NCBI GenBank assembly: GCA_963776505.1
Contig: CAVZNH010000081.1
Location: 24,683-88,682 of the forward strand
Direction of reading: 5' to 3'
Length of the DNA: 64,000 nt
DNA from: JAMXLO01 sp963776505
GTDB lineage: Bacteria > Pseudomonadota > Alphaproteobacteria > Acetobacterales > Acetobacteraceae
The translations under genes were made by a program, and so were the position numbers. Position 1 is the first letter of the stretch. Each line of letters opens with the position of its first letter. Below, piece after piece: positions 15,800 through 24,415 of this stretch. The notes beneath the pieces were generated by a model, which was not told the DNA's origin, made no database searches, and saw only the letters and a list, made by a program, of their open reading frames with translations.

Positions 15800-16750
15800 G
15801 TGAGCGGAGCCAAGTTTGTCGTCGCGCTGCTGATCGCTGCCGGGGTGGTGTTCGGTGCCGCCTGGCTGATCGGCAATGCCTACGTGTTCTTTGCCGGCTA
15901 CGTCGTGCTCCAGTACATCGCGCTGGCAACCGCGTGGAATATTCTGGGCGGCTACACGGGCTATGTGAACTTCGGGACGGCCGCGTTCTTTGCGCTGGGT
16001 GCCTACACCACCGTGGTGCTGCACAAACTGACCTCTCTTCCACTGCCGATCATGATGCCAATAGGCGGCATCGTCTCCGGCATCGTCGGCCTCGGAACCG
16101 GCTACCTGACGCTGCGGTTGCGCGGCGCGTTCTTCTCGATCGCAACACTGGCGCTGGCGGTCGTGGTGCAGACGCTGATCACCAACTGGGACTTCGTTGG
16201 TGGTTCGCGAGGCGCCTACATCGTGCGCCCGCTGACCGTGCCGCTGCTGGGCATGGACTACATCCAGTATCTGTTTCTGGTAATGCTGGGGCTCGTGGTG
16301 ATCGTGCTCGCAACCGCGCGGGCTATCGAACGGTCACGTCTTGGCTATGGGCTTGCGACGATCCGTGACGACGAAGTCGCGGCAGAGGCATCGGGTGTGC
16401 CGACGCTGCGATTGAAGCTGGTGGCGACGACATTGTCCGGTGCGTTCATGGGCATGGCCGGCGCACCATTGCCGTATTACGTGACATATCTCGACCCTGC
16501 GTCCGGCTTCAACCTGGCCTATGCCGTGAACGGAGTTGCGATGCCGCTGGTGGGCGGCACTTCGAGCTGGCTCGGGCCGGTGATCGGCGCTGTTCTCCTG
16601 GGCACTCTGCAGCAGGTGGTGACAGTTACCATATCGTCGGCGGTGAATTTATTGGTCGTCGGTCTGGTGCTGGTGGCATTCGTCATCGTGGCCCCGAACG
16701 GGATTCTGGGACTGCTGCGGTTGCGCGGCGGCAGGCACGGCCGTGACTGA
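15800..16750 (+). CDS. livM: Branched-chain amino acid ABC transporter permease LivM (second system)
   Basis: 316-residue membrane permease with a GTG start three bases after the livH stop. Family hallmarks are NILGGYTGYVNFGTAAFFALGAY-type loop residues (positions about 50-72), RGAYIVRPL, and a C-terminal block around GGTSSWLGPVIGAVLLG. The last bases overlap the start of livG by eight. It forms the channel with the preceding LivH. Confidence 0.92.
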   Translation: MSGAKFVVALLIAAGVVFGAAWLIGNAYVFFAGYVVLQYIALATAWNILGGYTGYVNFGTAAFFALGAYTTVVLHKLTSLPLPIMMPIGGIVSGIVGLGTGYLTLRLRGAFFSIATLALAVVVQTLITNWDFVGGSRGAYIVRPLTVPLLGMDYIQYLFLVMLGLVVIVLATARAIERSRLGYGLATIRDDEVAAEASGVPTLRLKLVATTLSGAFMGMAGAPLPYYVTYLDPASGFNLAYAVNGVAMPLVGGTSSWLGPVIGAVLLGTLQQVVTVTISSAVNLLVVGLVLVAFVIVAPNGILGLLRLRGGRHGRD

Positions 16751-17483
16751 CGTTGCACTGCTCGAAGTCACCAATCTCGGCAAGCGATTCGGCGGCTTCA
16801 TCGCATTGCAGGCGATCGAACTCGCCGTTCGCGACGGCGAGCGCGTCGGTCTGATCGGTCCCAACGGCTCAGGCAAGAGCACGTTGGTGAATTGCATGTG
16901 CGGCACGCTGCGCAACGAGACGGGCAGCGTGCGATTTGCCGGGCATGCGCTCGACGGTCTGTCCGCGCACGAGCGCACGCGCCTGGGCCTCGCCCGCAGC
17001 TTCCAACTGCCGCGCCCGTTCAACACGCTGACGCTGGCTGAGAATCTGCGCATCCCGTTGCTCTACACGGTCAACGCCCGACCAGGAGCGACGCTTTCTG
17101 CTCCCGCGATCGACGAACGCTGCGCGGAGCTCCTGCAAATGGTCGGCCTCGCCGACAAGGCCACGCGAATGCCGCGCGATCTCACGCAGATTGAAATGCG
17201 CAAGCTCGAGCTGGCGCGTGCAATGGCCGCGTCGCCGCGCCTGTTGATTGCAGACGAGGCGATGGCAGGACTGTCGCATGGCGAGGTGGATGACATCCTC
17301 ACGTTGCTGATCCGGCTGAACGAGCAGGGCGTCACCGTCATTCTGATCGAGCACATCATGCGCGCGGTGATGCACTTCTCGCAGCGCCTGGTCGTGCTGG
17401 TGGCAGGCCGCAAGATAGCGGACGGTGATCCAGCCGACGTCGTGCGGGATCCCGATGTCGTGCGGGCGTACCTTGGCGAGTAG
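16743..17483 (+). CDS. livG: Branched-chain amino acid ABC transporter ATP-binding protein LivG (second system)
   Basis: 246-residue ABC ATPase with a GTG start overlapping livM. Walker A is GPNGSGKST, LARSFQLPRPFNTLT is the LivG-type Q-loop region, Walker B is LLIADEAMAGLSHGEVDD, and the switch region is VILIEHIMRAVM. The signature motif is degenerate (LTQIEMRKLELARAMA), as in the LivG of system 1. It powers uptake together with the following LivF. Confidence 0.92.
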   Translation: MTDVALLEVTNLGKRFGGFIALQAIELAVRDGERVGLIGPNGSGKSTLVNCMCGTLRNETGSVRFAGHALDGLSAHERTRLGLARSFQLPRPFNTLTLAENLRIPLLYTVNARPGATLSAPAIDERCAELLQMVGLADKATRMPRDLTQIEMRKLELARAMAASPRLLIADEAMAGLSHGEVDDILTLLIRLNEQGVTVILIEHIMRAVMHFSQRLVVLVAGRKIADGDPADVVRDPDVVRAYLGE

Positions 17484-18204
17484 CCTTGCCATCTCCGGTG
17501 TCGACGCCGGCTACGGCGCGGTGCGCGTGCTGCACGATGTATCGCTGACGGTCGCCGCCGGCGAGACAGTGGCGCTTCTGGGCACCAACGGCAACGGCAA
17601 GAGCACGCTGCTGAAATGCGTGATGGGTATTGTGCGGCCATCCGCCGGCAGCATTGTCGCCGACATCGACGGCACACGTCATGAGTTGATTGGCCATTCC
17701 ACCGAGGCGATCGTCGAACTTGGCGTTGCGTTCGTCCCTGAGGGACGCAGGCTGTTTCCTCGATTGTCAGTGACGGAGAACCTGCTGCTCGGCGCGTTCC
17801 GCCGTTCCGCGCGTGCCGCGATCGCACGCAATCTCGAGTTCTGCTTTGAAACCTTCCCGCGACTGCGGGAACGCAGCCGGCAACTGGCAGGCAGCATGAG
17901 CGGCGGAGAGCAGCAGATGCTGGCACTGGCGCGCGCACTCATGTCGGCACCGCGCATTCTGCTGATCGATGAGCCATCGGTGGGCCTGGCTCCGTTGCTC
18001 GTCGCGCGCACGATCGACAAGATCAAGGAGCTGAAGGAAGGCTATCAGCTCACCGTGCTGATGGCAGAGCAGAACTTCACCCAGGCTATCCGGATCGCCG
18101 ACCGGGGCTACGTGATCGTGCACGGCCGCATCGAGTTTGCCGGAAATTCGGCGGCTGAATTGAACAACAACGAGCTGATCCGGCAGTTCTACCTGGGCGT
18201 CTGA
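17455..18204 (+). CDS. livF: Branched-chain amino acid ABC transporter ATP-binding protein LivF (second system)
   Basis: About 249 residues from the ATG at 17455, or 243 from a TTG at 17473; both overlap livG. Walker A is GTNGNGKST (a Thr replaces the usual Pro), the signature is MSGGEQQM, Walker B is ILLIDEPSVGLAP, and the C-terminal motif is LMAEQNFTQAIR. It is the last gene of the second transporter. No binding-protein gene accompanies this system, so it must use one encoded elsewhere or share LivK from 3537-4856. Confidence 0.9.
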   Translation: MSCGRTLASSLAISGVDAGYGAVRVLHDVSLTVAAGETVALLGTNGNGKSTLLKCVMGIVRPSAGSIVADIDGTRHELIGHSTEAIVELGVAFVPEGRRLFPRLSVTENLLLGAFRRSARAAIARNLEFCFETFPRLRERSRQLAGSMSGGEQQMLALARALMSAPRILLIDEPSVGLAPLLVARTIDKIKELKEGYQLTVLMAEQNFTQAIRIADRGYVIVHGRIEFAGNSAAELNNNELIRQFYLGV

Positions 18205-18209
18205 CGGCA

Positions 18210-18791
18210 CTATACAACCGGCTTCAGCGTCCAACCGGTTGCGTTGGGGCCGGGTGGTTCACAGAAGATCGGCACGGCGTTTTGCGTTCGCATGTTGGGC
18301 TCGATGCCCATCGCCGCGCGCAGCGAGCGGAACAGCGCGCCGTGCGCCACAACAAGCACCGCCGGCGGCTGCTCGGTCGCGCGGTTGGCCGCAGCGACCG
18401 CGCGCCGGCGCAATGCCGCGAACGTCTCGGCCCCTTCAGGGGTAAACGCCCCGCTTACCCAATCGGCGAACCAGCCGCTCATTCCCTGGCCTTCCTGCAC
18501 GCCGAAGGAAACTTCGCGCAGGTCAGGGTCTAGCGCGACCGGCAATCCCAGCGCCTCGCCGACGAACTCCGCGGTCACTCGTGCGCGTGAGAGCGGCGAT
18601 GCAACAATCGTAGCGATGCCGCGGTTACGCAACTTCTCCGCGGCGGCGCGCGCCTGTGCCACGCCGACCGCGTTCAACGGAATATCGACGTTGCCTTGCG
18701 AAATGCCCTGGGCGTTCCAGTCGGTCTCACCATGCCGAAGGAACCAGAACGCGATCGGCGAAAGTGTGGCCTCCTGGAACGCCCCGTGCAC
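18210..18791 (-). CDS. Histidine phosphatase family protein (phosphoglycerate-mutase-like)
   Basis: 193-residue protein with the RHGETDWN catalytic box near residue 19 (the His is phosphorylated during catalysis), SPLSRARVTAE, and the second catalytic His in VVAHGALFRSL. These match the histidine phosphatase (PGAM-like) superfamily. The substrate cannot be assigned. It is convergent with livF (five-base gap) and directly follows the GST gene, suggesting one transcript with the GST and LLM monooxygenase genes upstream. Confidence 0.88.
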   Translation of the reverse strand: MHGAFQEATLSPIAFWFLRHGETDWNAQGISQGNVDIPLNAVGVAQARAAAEKLRNRGIATIVASPLSRARVTAEFVGEALGLPVALDPDLREVSFGVQEGQGMSGWFADWVSGAFTPEGAETFAALRRRAVAAANRATEQPPAVLVVAHGALFRSLRAAMGIEPNMRTQNAVPIFCEPPGPNATGWTLKPVV

Positions 18792-18792
18792 C

Positions 18793-19410
18793 TCAGTTCA
18801 GGCCTTCCTGCTGCATCACGCGCTGCACCGCCGGCCGCGCCAGCATGCGGTTGAGGTGCGCATCGCAGTTCGCCGGCAGCTTCATGTTCATGCGCTTGCC
18901 ACCCCAGAACTCGACATAGAACAGCGCCGAGTCGGCAATCGAGAATGATCCGGCGACGTAGTCCTTGCCACCCAGTGCCTTGTCCAGCACCGCGAAGCCC
19001 TTCTCGACCATCTCCTTGCCCCGCTCCTTCACCTTGTCCTCGTCTGCCGGATTCGGCGTGTAGTTAGACGCGCGGAACAACCGCGAGAATCCCTGCATGT
19101 GGACCGTGGCAACCGCATAGTCCAACGCCTCAATCGCGCGCACCTGCGCCTCGACATCCTCCGGCAGCAGCTTCTTGTCCGGATTGGTGCGAGCCAGCCA
19201 ATACGCGATCGCAGGATACTCGGTCAGCACGGAACCATCGTCGCGCACCAGCGTAGGCACTTTCGACTTCGGATTGACCGAGGTGAATTCGGGCTTGAAC
19301 TGCCCGCCTTCACGCAAATTCACCAGCTGTGCTTCGTACGGCTTGCCAATCTCCTCCAGCAGCACATGGATACCGATGGAGCAGGCCCCCGGCGAGTACA
19401 TCAGCTTCAT
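18793..19410 (-). CDS. Glutathione S-transferase family protein (beta-class-like)
   Basis: 205 residues with an N-terminal thioredoxin fold starting MKLMYSPGACSIGIHVLLEE. SPGACS resembles the beta-class GST active-site segment with Cys, and KSKVPTLVRDDGSVLTE holds the cis-Pro glutathione-binding turn. The all-alpha C-terminal domain includes VAGSFSIADSALFY. The start at 19410 is preceded by GAGGAG. It lies 33 bases after the LLM monooxygenase, so the two may act on the same xenobiotic or sulfur compound; that link is inferred from neighbourhood only. Confidence 0.9.
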   Translation of the reverse strand: MKLMYSPGACSIGIHVLLEEIGKPYEAQLVNLREGGQFKPEFTSVNPKSKVPTLVRDDGSVLTEYPAIAYWLARTNPDKKLLPEDVEAQVRAIEALDYAVATVHMQGFSRLFRASNYTPNPADEDKVKERGKEMVEKGFAVLDKALGGKDYVAGSFSIADSALFYVEFWGGKRMNMKLPANCDAHLNRMLARPAVQRVMQQEGLN

Positions 19411-19442
19411 GACTTCTCTCCTCGTTGGTAACGAACCTCGCG

Positions 19443-20783
19443 TCACGCGCTGATGCGCGGACGCTCGAGACCAAGGTTCTCGCGCAATGTGGTGCCGCGG
19501 TAGTCGTTGTGAAGGACTCCGCGGCGTTGCAGTTCAGGGACGACGTAGCGAACGAACTCCTCGTAGCCGCCGGGCACGTGCGAGGCAGCAACCACGTAGC
19601 CGTCGCAGGCACGCGTGGCAAACCATTCCTCCATGCCGTCGGCGACGTCCTTGGGGCTGCCGACGAAGCGCGGATGATCGCGGAATGTGCCGCGGTGACT
19701 GACCTCCATGAAGTCGCGTGTCGTCGGGTTGCGCTTGCCGAGAATGCGATACACCCGATCGCGCAGACCCTGCGCACCGGTCCAGCTCATGATTTCTTCT
19801 TCGCTCCACGGCTCGTCGAGCGGCTTCTTCGCCAGATCGACGTTCAGCACTTCGCAGAGCAATGACAGCTGATCGATCTCCTTCGGCAGACTGTCGATCA
19901 ATGCCACCTTGTCCTCGGCCTCAGCGCGCGTCTCAGCGACCACTGTGTATACGCCGGCAGCGACCGCCACCTTCTCCGGATCACGCCCTGTTTCGGCTAT
20001 CTGCTGCTTGAACGAAGCGTAATCGGCACGCGCCTGTTCCAGCGAGTGGTAGTTGACGAACACCAGCTCCGCCCAGCGCGCCGCAAACCGACGGCCACGT
20101 CCGCTCTGCCCTGCCTGGATCAGCACCGGATGCCCCTGCGCAGAGCGCGGCACAGTGAACGGACCCCGCGAACGGAAGAATTCGCCGGTGTGATCCAGCC
20201 GTCGCACCTTGTCGGGATGCGCGAAGAGGCCTGAGCGCTTGTCGAGCACGATGGCATCGTCGTCCCAGGAATCCCAATGCCCGACGACGACTTCCAGGAA
20301 TTCATCGGCGCGATCATAGCGCTGGTCGTGCTCGCCGTGCGCGGCATGGCCCATGTTCAGCGCCTCACCGTCATTCATCGACGTCACGATGTTCCAGGCG
20401 GCGCGGCCATTGGTCATCAGGTCCAATGTCTGGAATACGCGCGCTACGTGGAACGGCTCGTAGTAGGTGGTGGAACAGGTCGAACCAAGACCGAGCCGCT
20501 CAGTCGCCATTCCCATCACCGTGAGGATGGTGATCGGATCCATCTTCACGCAGCGGATGCCGTTAGCGACGGTGTGCGCATGATCGCCGCCGTAGCGGTC
20601 AGGCATCGCCAGACGATCGTCGAAGAAGCCGACATGAAACTTTCCGGCCTCCAGTACGCGGGCGATGTGACGATAGTAGTCGGCGGTCATGAAGTCAGGC
20701 GAGGCTTCCGGATGGCGCCAGGAGCCGACGAAGTTCGTGCAGTTCTGGGCCTGCAGGAAGGCCACGAGTGTCATCTGGCGCAT
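19443..20783 (-). CDS. LLM-class flavin-dependent monooxygenase (NtaA/SnaA/DszA family)
   Basis: 446 residues. The N-terminal region with HPEASPDF..ADYYRHIARVLE, HVGFFDDRLAMPD and GLGSTCSTTYYEPFHVAR, the block NGRAAWNIVTSMNDGEALNMG, and AGQSGRGRRFAARWAE are typical of the NtaA/SnaA/SoxA(DszA) branch, which uses reduced FMN supplied by a separate reductase. No reductase is adjacent. It starts with ATG after CAGGAGAAACTG. Likely substrates in the family are aminopolycarboxylates, sulfur heterocycles or alkane sulfonates; none can be chosen here. First gene of the set with the GST and histidine phosphatase. Confidence 0.9.
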   Translation of the reverse strand: MRQMTLVAFLQAQNCTNFVGSWRHPEASPDFMTADYYRHIARVLEAGKFHVGFFDDRLAMPDRYGGDHAHTVANGIRCVKMDPITILTVMGMATERLGLGSTCSTTYYEPFHVARVFQTLDLMTNGRAAWNIVTSMNDGEALNMGHAAHGEHDQRYDRADEFLEVVVGHWDSWDDDAIVLDKRSGLFAHPDKVRRLDHTGEFFRSRGPFTVPRSAQGHPVLIQAGQSGRGRRFAARWAELVFVNYHSLEQARADYASFKQQIAETGRDPEKVAVAAGVYTVVAETRAEAEDKVALIDSLPKEIDQLSLLCEVLNVDLAKKPLDEPWSEEEIMSWTGAQGLRDRVYRILGKRNPTTRDFMEVSHRGTFRDHPRFVGSPKDVADGMEEWFATRACDGYVVAASHVPGGYEEFVRYVVPELQRRGVLHNDYRGTTLRENLGLERPRISA

Positions 20784-20885
20784 CAGTTTCTCCTGGCGAC
20801 ACAGTGCGTCGCCGCGGACCTTCCTATCATGGCTGGACCCGGTTGCCCACGTGCGCAGGCGGTCGCGGTGTCCGTTGCCGTCGGA

Positions 20886-21656
20886 TCAGGTGCGCGGGTC
20901 AGGCTGCTTGATTGCAGCGAAATAGTCCTCGACCGCATCTCTTACCGCTCGGACGACAACGCGCCGATGGGCTACCTGCTTGAGCAACGCCTCATCCTGT
21001 CGGTTCGACAGAAAGCCCATCTCGATCAGCACGCTCGGAATTGACCGGGAGCCGAGTACGTATAGCTGCGCATGACGCGCTGGGGTCGCGACCATCCGCA
21101 CGTCGTCATCAAGCTGATCGATCATGGCGTACTGCAGCAAGGCCGAACCTGGTTCTGGTTCGGCGAGGGCATTGGCAATATCCCTTGAATTGCCTTGATT
21201 GGCAGGGAAGTGCGCTGTCACGGCGCGGTTGCTGATATAGACGCTTGCGCCGCGCGCACCATGATCGGGCGAGGCATCGGCATGTATCGCGAGCAGCAGG
21301 TCGGCGTCGTGCGTCCGCGCGAATGCCAGGCGCTCCGCAAGCGACACCGTGCGGTCGCCGGTCCGCGTCAGCACAATTCGATAGCGACCGGTGGCTTCCA
21401 GTGCGTGGCGCAATTCCTGCGCGGTCTGCAGCGTGATGGTCTTTTCCATCGTTCCTGAGACACCGATCGCACCAGGATCGCGTCCGCCATGGCCCGCGTC
21501 GATGACGATGAGTGGGCGGCTGGAGGCGTGAGCCGTTCGTGCGTCCCGCGTGACGTGCGGCTGCCCATGCGCATTCCCCCTCGTCGCGTGGTGGTGCGTC
21601 GCTCGTGCGGTTCGCGCCACGCTGGAGTGAGACGGCAGGAACACCCCAAATAACAC
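20886..21656 (-). CDS. N-acetylmuramoyl-L-alanine amidase (Amidase_3)
   Basis: 256 residues from a GTG at 21656; the start is uncertain because hydrophobic, signal-like sequence continues upstream without an ATG. The catalytic domain begins VIDAGHGGRDPGAIG (zinc His), with Glu in GTMEKTITL, LLAIHADAS (second zinc His), and the conserved VLIEMGFLSN near the end with the catalytic Glu. It cleaves the amide bond between MurNAc and L-Ala in peptidoglycan in the periplasm. It ends a minus-strand operon headed by hldD. No C-terminal SPOR or LysM domain is seen. Confidence 0.9.
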   Translation of the reverse strand: MLFGVFLPSHSSVARTARATHHHATRGNAHGQPHVTRDARTAHASSRPLIVIDAGHGGRDPGAIGVSGTMEKTITLQTAQELRHALEATGRYRIVLTRTGDRTVSLAERLAFARTHDADLLLAIHADASPDHGARGASVYISNRAVTAHFPANQGNSRDIANALAEPEPGSALLQYAMIDQLDDDVRMVATPARHAQLYVLGSRSIPSVLIEMGFLSNRQDEALLKQVAHRRVVVRAVRDAVEDYFAAIKQPDPRT

Positions 21657-21732
21657 GGCTGCCCAACAGGCAGGATGGAAGGCTGATCCACCGATTGCGC
21701 TGCCAGCCCATCGGGCGTTTTCCCCGGTTCTT

Positions 21733-22665
21733 TCAGTCGAACAGCGAACTCACCGAACTCTCGTCGGAAATCCTTCGCATCGCCTCCGCGATCAGCGGCG
21801 CGATGGTGATCTGCCGGACGTTGGGTGCCAGCCGCACGGCTTCGGTCGCCAGGATCGAATTTGTCGTCACCATCATCTCGATCGGTGACGATGCAATGCG
21901 TGCCACCGCCCCGCCCGACAACACGCCATGCGTCACATACGCACTCGTCGAGCGTGCGCCTGCCTTGATCAGCGCCTCAGCCGCGTTGCAGTGAGTTCCC
22001 CCGGAATCGACCATATCATCCACCAGGATGCAGTCGCGTTCCTCGACATCGCCGATCACGTTCATCACCTCGGAGTGTCCGGCGCGCTCCCGGCGCTTGT
22101 CGATGATGGCCAGATCGCAGTTCAGGCGCGTCGCCAGCAGCCGCGCGCGCAACACGCCGCCGACATCGGGCGACACGATCATCAGATCGCGGCCCTTGTA
22201 GCGTTCCTGGATGTCGCGGCTGAACAAGGGTGCCGCGTACAGGTTGTCCACCGGAATGTCGAAGAACCCCTGGATCTGCGCGGCATGCAGATCCATCGTC
22301 AGCACTCGGTTCGCGCCGGCCTCGGTGATCAGGTTGGCCACGAGCTTGGCGCTGATCGGCGAACGCGAGGCAGTCTTCCGATCCTGTCGCGCATAACCGA
22401 AATACGGGATTACCGCCGTCACCCGCCGCGCCGAGGACCGGCGCAGAGCGTCAAGCGTGATCAGCAGCTCCATCAGGTTGTCGTTTGCCGGATACGACGT
22501 CGGCTGGATCACAAACACATCTTCGCCGCGCACGTTTTCCTGGATCTCGACGAACACCTCCATGTCGGCAAAGCGTCGGATCGAGGCGCGGGTCAGCGGC
22601 AACTGCAACGTGGCGGCGACCGCCTCGGCGAGCGGACGGTTGGCGTTGCAGGCAACGATTTTCAT
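21733..22665 (-). CDS. prs: Ribose-phosphate pyrophosphokinase
   Basis: 310 residues. It makes PRPP from ribose 5-phosphate and ATP for purine, pyrimidine, His, Trp and NAD synthesis. Visible motifs are FADMEVFVEIQENVRGEDVF, PYFGYARQDRK, the LTMDLHAAQIQGFFDIPVDN flexible/metal region, and the PRPP loop CILVDDMVDSGGTH. The length matches class I enzymes. It sits 22 bases after the upstream lipoprotein gene in the same orientation, so it appears to be transcribed with the envelope genes. Confidence 0.97.
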   Translation of the reverse strand: MKIVACNANRPLAEAVAATLQLPLTRASIRRFADMEVFVEIQENVRGEDVFVIQPTSYPANDNLMELLITLDALRRSSARRVTAVIPYFGYARQDRKTASRSPISAKLVANLITEAGANRVLTMDLHAAQIQGFFDIPVDNLYAAPLFSRDIQERYKGRDLMIVSPDVGGVLRARLLATRLNCDLAIIDKRRERAGHSEVMNVIGDVEERDCILVDDMVDSGGTHCNAAEALIKAGARSTSAYVTHGVLSGGAVARIASSPIEMMVTTNSILATEAVRLAPNVRQITIAPLIAEAMRRISDESSVSSLFD

Positions 22666-22687
22666 GCCGGTCGGCCGCTAAGTGGGA

Positions 22688-23611
22688 TCATCGGACCGGC
22701 TCCACGCCGGTTGTGCGGCCTTCTACCAACGGCTTTACCCCCTGTCCATGAACCGGCTCGCCGGGTTGTCGCCCGGACTGGCGCGTGATCACGTCGTTTA
22801 CACCGCCCGCCGCCTCGGTTGCCACCACCACGGCGACGTCGGCCCAGTAATGGTTGAGCGAGCCGGCTGGGATATTGTTGAGTTGCACGACCTTGCCCCG
22901 TTCGTCGCCGTTTGCGGCCTTCACCACCCATTGGATCTCCACCCTCTGCTGACCGCCGGGAATTGGCACCAAACGCACGTTTCCCTGCACGATGAAATCG
23001 GCGCCGTTGGCATCGTCCTGCACCATGGGACCGAGCGCGCCGAGGTGGCTCCTCATCTGAGTGGTCAGAGATTCGTTTCCGTCGCCGGGCGCGCCAGTGA
23101 CCGGCGCGACCTCAACCTTGGCTGTGCGGTTGTACAGGCTGTTCGGGTCGGCATGCTGGATGCCCGTGAGCAGCTTGGTGATCTTCGGTGCGGCATCGAT
23201 CGCGGCCTGACCGAGGGTGGCAGGCGCGGCGGCGGCCCAGGCCGCGGTCGGCACCGGGCTGCCCTCTGTGTGGCCCTTGTCCTCGCCCTTCGGATTGAGC
23301 ACGCGGAACATCGGCACCACGGCCCCGTCATGCTGTTCGGCGGTGGCCACCAGTTGCCAGTCGTTGGTGTGCACCCGATCAGCAACTGCCGGCACCTCCT
23401 GTGCCTGGAGGCCGCCTGCCAACGCATCAGCGAATTGCCGGCTGGCCGCGTCGGGCAGCAGCGCGTTGGTCGGTGGGGGAACCGCCAGCCGCGGCGTGGG
23501 CGGCTGGGCGAGTTGGCGGCCGACGACGCCGGGATTGCCGAGAAACGGCTCCGGCAGGTCACCACAGGACGCGAGCAACAGCAGAAGCAGCAGGCTGAGG
23601 CGCGACACCAT
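22688..23611 (-). CDS. Putative lipoprotein of unknown function
   Basis: 307 residues beginning MVSRLSLLLLLLLASCGD, a signal peptide with lipobox LASC. The Pro-rich segment after it (about residues 38-55) looks like a flexible tether. The remainder is soluble, with a conserved-looking block IQWVVKAANGDERGKVVQLNNIP, which resembles proteins that bind two-component periplasmic partners but cannot be assigned. It lies between pgeF (two-base gap) and prs. No domain is recognised with confidence. Confidence 0.8.
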   Translation of the reverse strand: MVSRLSLLLLLLLASCGDLPEPFLGNPGVVGRQLAQPPTPRLAVPPPTNALLPDAASRQFADALAGGLQAQEVPAVADRVHTNDWQLVATAEQHDGAVVPMFRVLNPKGEDKGHTEGSPVPTAAWAAAAPATLGQAAIDAAPKITKLLTGIQHADPNSLYNRTAKVEVAPVTGAPGDGNESLTTQMRSHLGALGPMVQDDANGADFIVQGNVRLVPIPGGQQRVEIQWVVKAANGDERGKVVQLNNIPAGSLNHYWADVAVVVATEAAGGVNDVITRQSGRQPGEPVHGQGVKPLVEGRTTGVEPVR

Positions 23612-23613
23612 GG

Positions 23614-24375
23614 CTATCGCGGATCGAGCGAAATGATGGAGATCTGGTGCCCGATCGGCCCGCCACCACCGAGGGTGCGACGGCGGTAGGAGAAGAACTG
23701 CGACTCGTCGGCGGCGGTGTCAGCATCGATGACGGAGACACAACGTATGCCGGTGTCGGCCAGTCGTGTCGCGCAATAGCCGGAAAGGTCGAACTGCCAC
23801 CGCGCCTCCCGGTGACCCAAGGCGAGGAAGCGCTCGTGTGCCGGATTGCGCGCGACGATGGCGTCACGAACATCTCCGCTGACCTCGTAGGAGGCTTGGC
23901 CGATGCACGGCCCGATCGCCGCGACGATCGTGGCGGGATCGGCACCCCGGCCGACCATGGCGGCGACCGTCGCCTCGATCACGCCGGCCACCGCACCGCG
24001 CCAGCCAGCATGGGCAGCCCCCGCGACGCCGGCCGCCGGGTCAGCAAGCAGAATGGGCGCGCAATCAGCGGTGATGATGCCGAGAGCGATGTCAGGCCGC
24101 GTCGTCACCATCCCGTCGGCGCGCGGACCGCTGCCTGCGGCCCACGGTGTCGTGACCGAGACCACCTCGGCGCCGTGCACCTGCATGAGGCCAACCAGGC
24201 GATCCGGTCCAGCGCCGATTGCGCCTGCGGCACGGGCGCGGTTCTCCAACACGGCCTCGCGCGCATCTCCCCCCGAGAGGCTGCAATTGAGGCTCGCGTA
24301 AGGTCCACTGGAAACCCCGCCCCGGCGAGTAAAGAAACCATGCGGTACGCAGAGCGATTCGGCGGTCAACGGCAT
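23614..24375 (-). CDS. pgeF: Peptidoglycan editing factor PgeF (YfiH/laccase-domain protein)
   Basis: 253 residues with the family's metal and thiol motifs: GLMQVHGAEV, ITADCAPILLAD, GAAHAGWRGAVAGV and IGPCIGQASYEV. His and Cys residues in these form the zinc/copper site. Known activities are multicopper-like polyphenol oxidation, purine nucleoside phosphorylase/deaminase chemistry, and editing of mis-incorporated L-Ser in peptidoglycan precursors. Its place among lgt, an amidase and hldD fits the envelope role. Confidence 0.95.
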   Translation of the reverse strand: MPLTAESLCVPHGFFTRRGGVSSGPYASLNCSLSGGDAREAVLENRARAAGAIGAGPDRLVGLMQVHGAEVVSVTTPWAAGSGPRADGMVTTRPDIALGIITADCAPILLADPAAGVAGAAHAGWRGAVAGVIEATVAAMVGRGADPATIVAAIGPCIGQASYEVSGDVRDAIVARNPAHERFLALGHREARWQFDLSGYCATRLADTGIRCVSVIDADTAADESQFFSYRRRTLGGGGPIGHQISIISLDPR

Positions 24376-24415
24376 GGCAGGCTTTTGACGACGGCCAGGG
24401 AGCTTGTCCAGCGCG

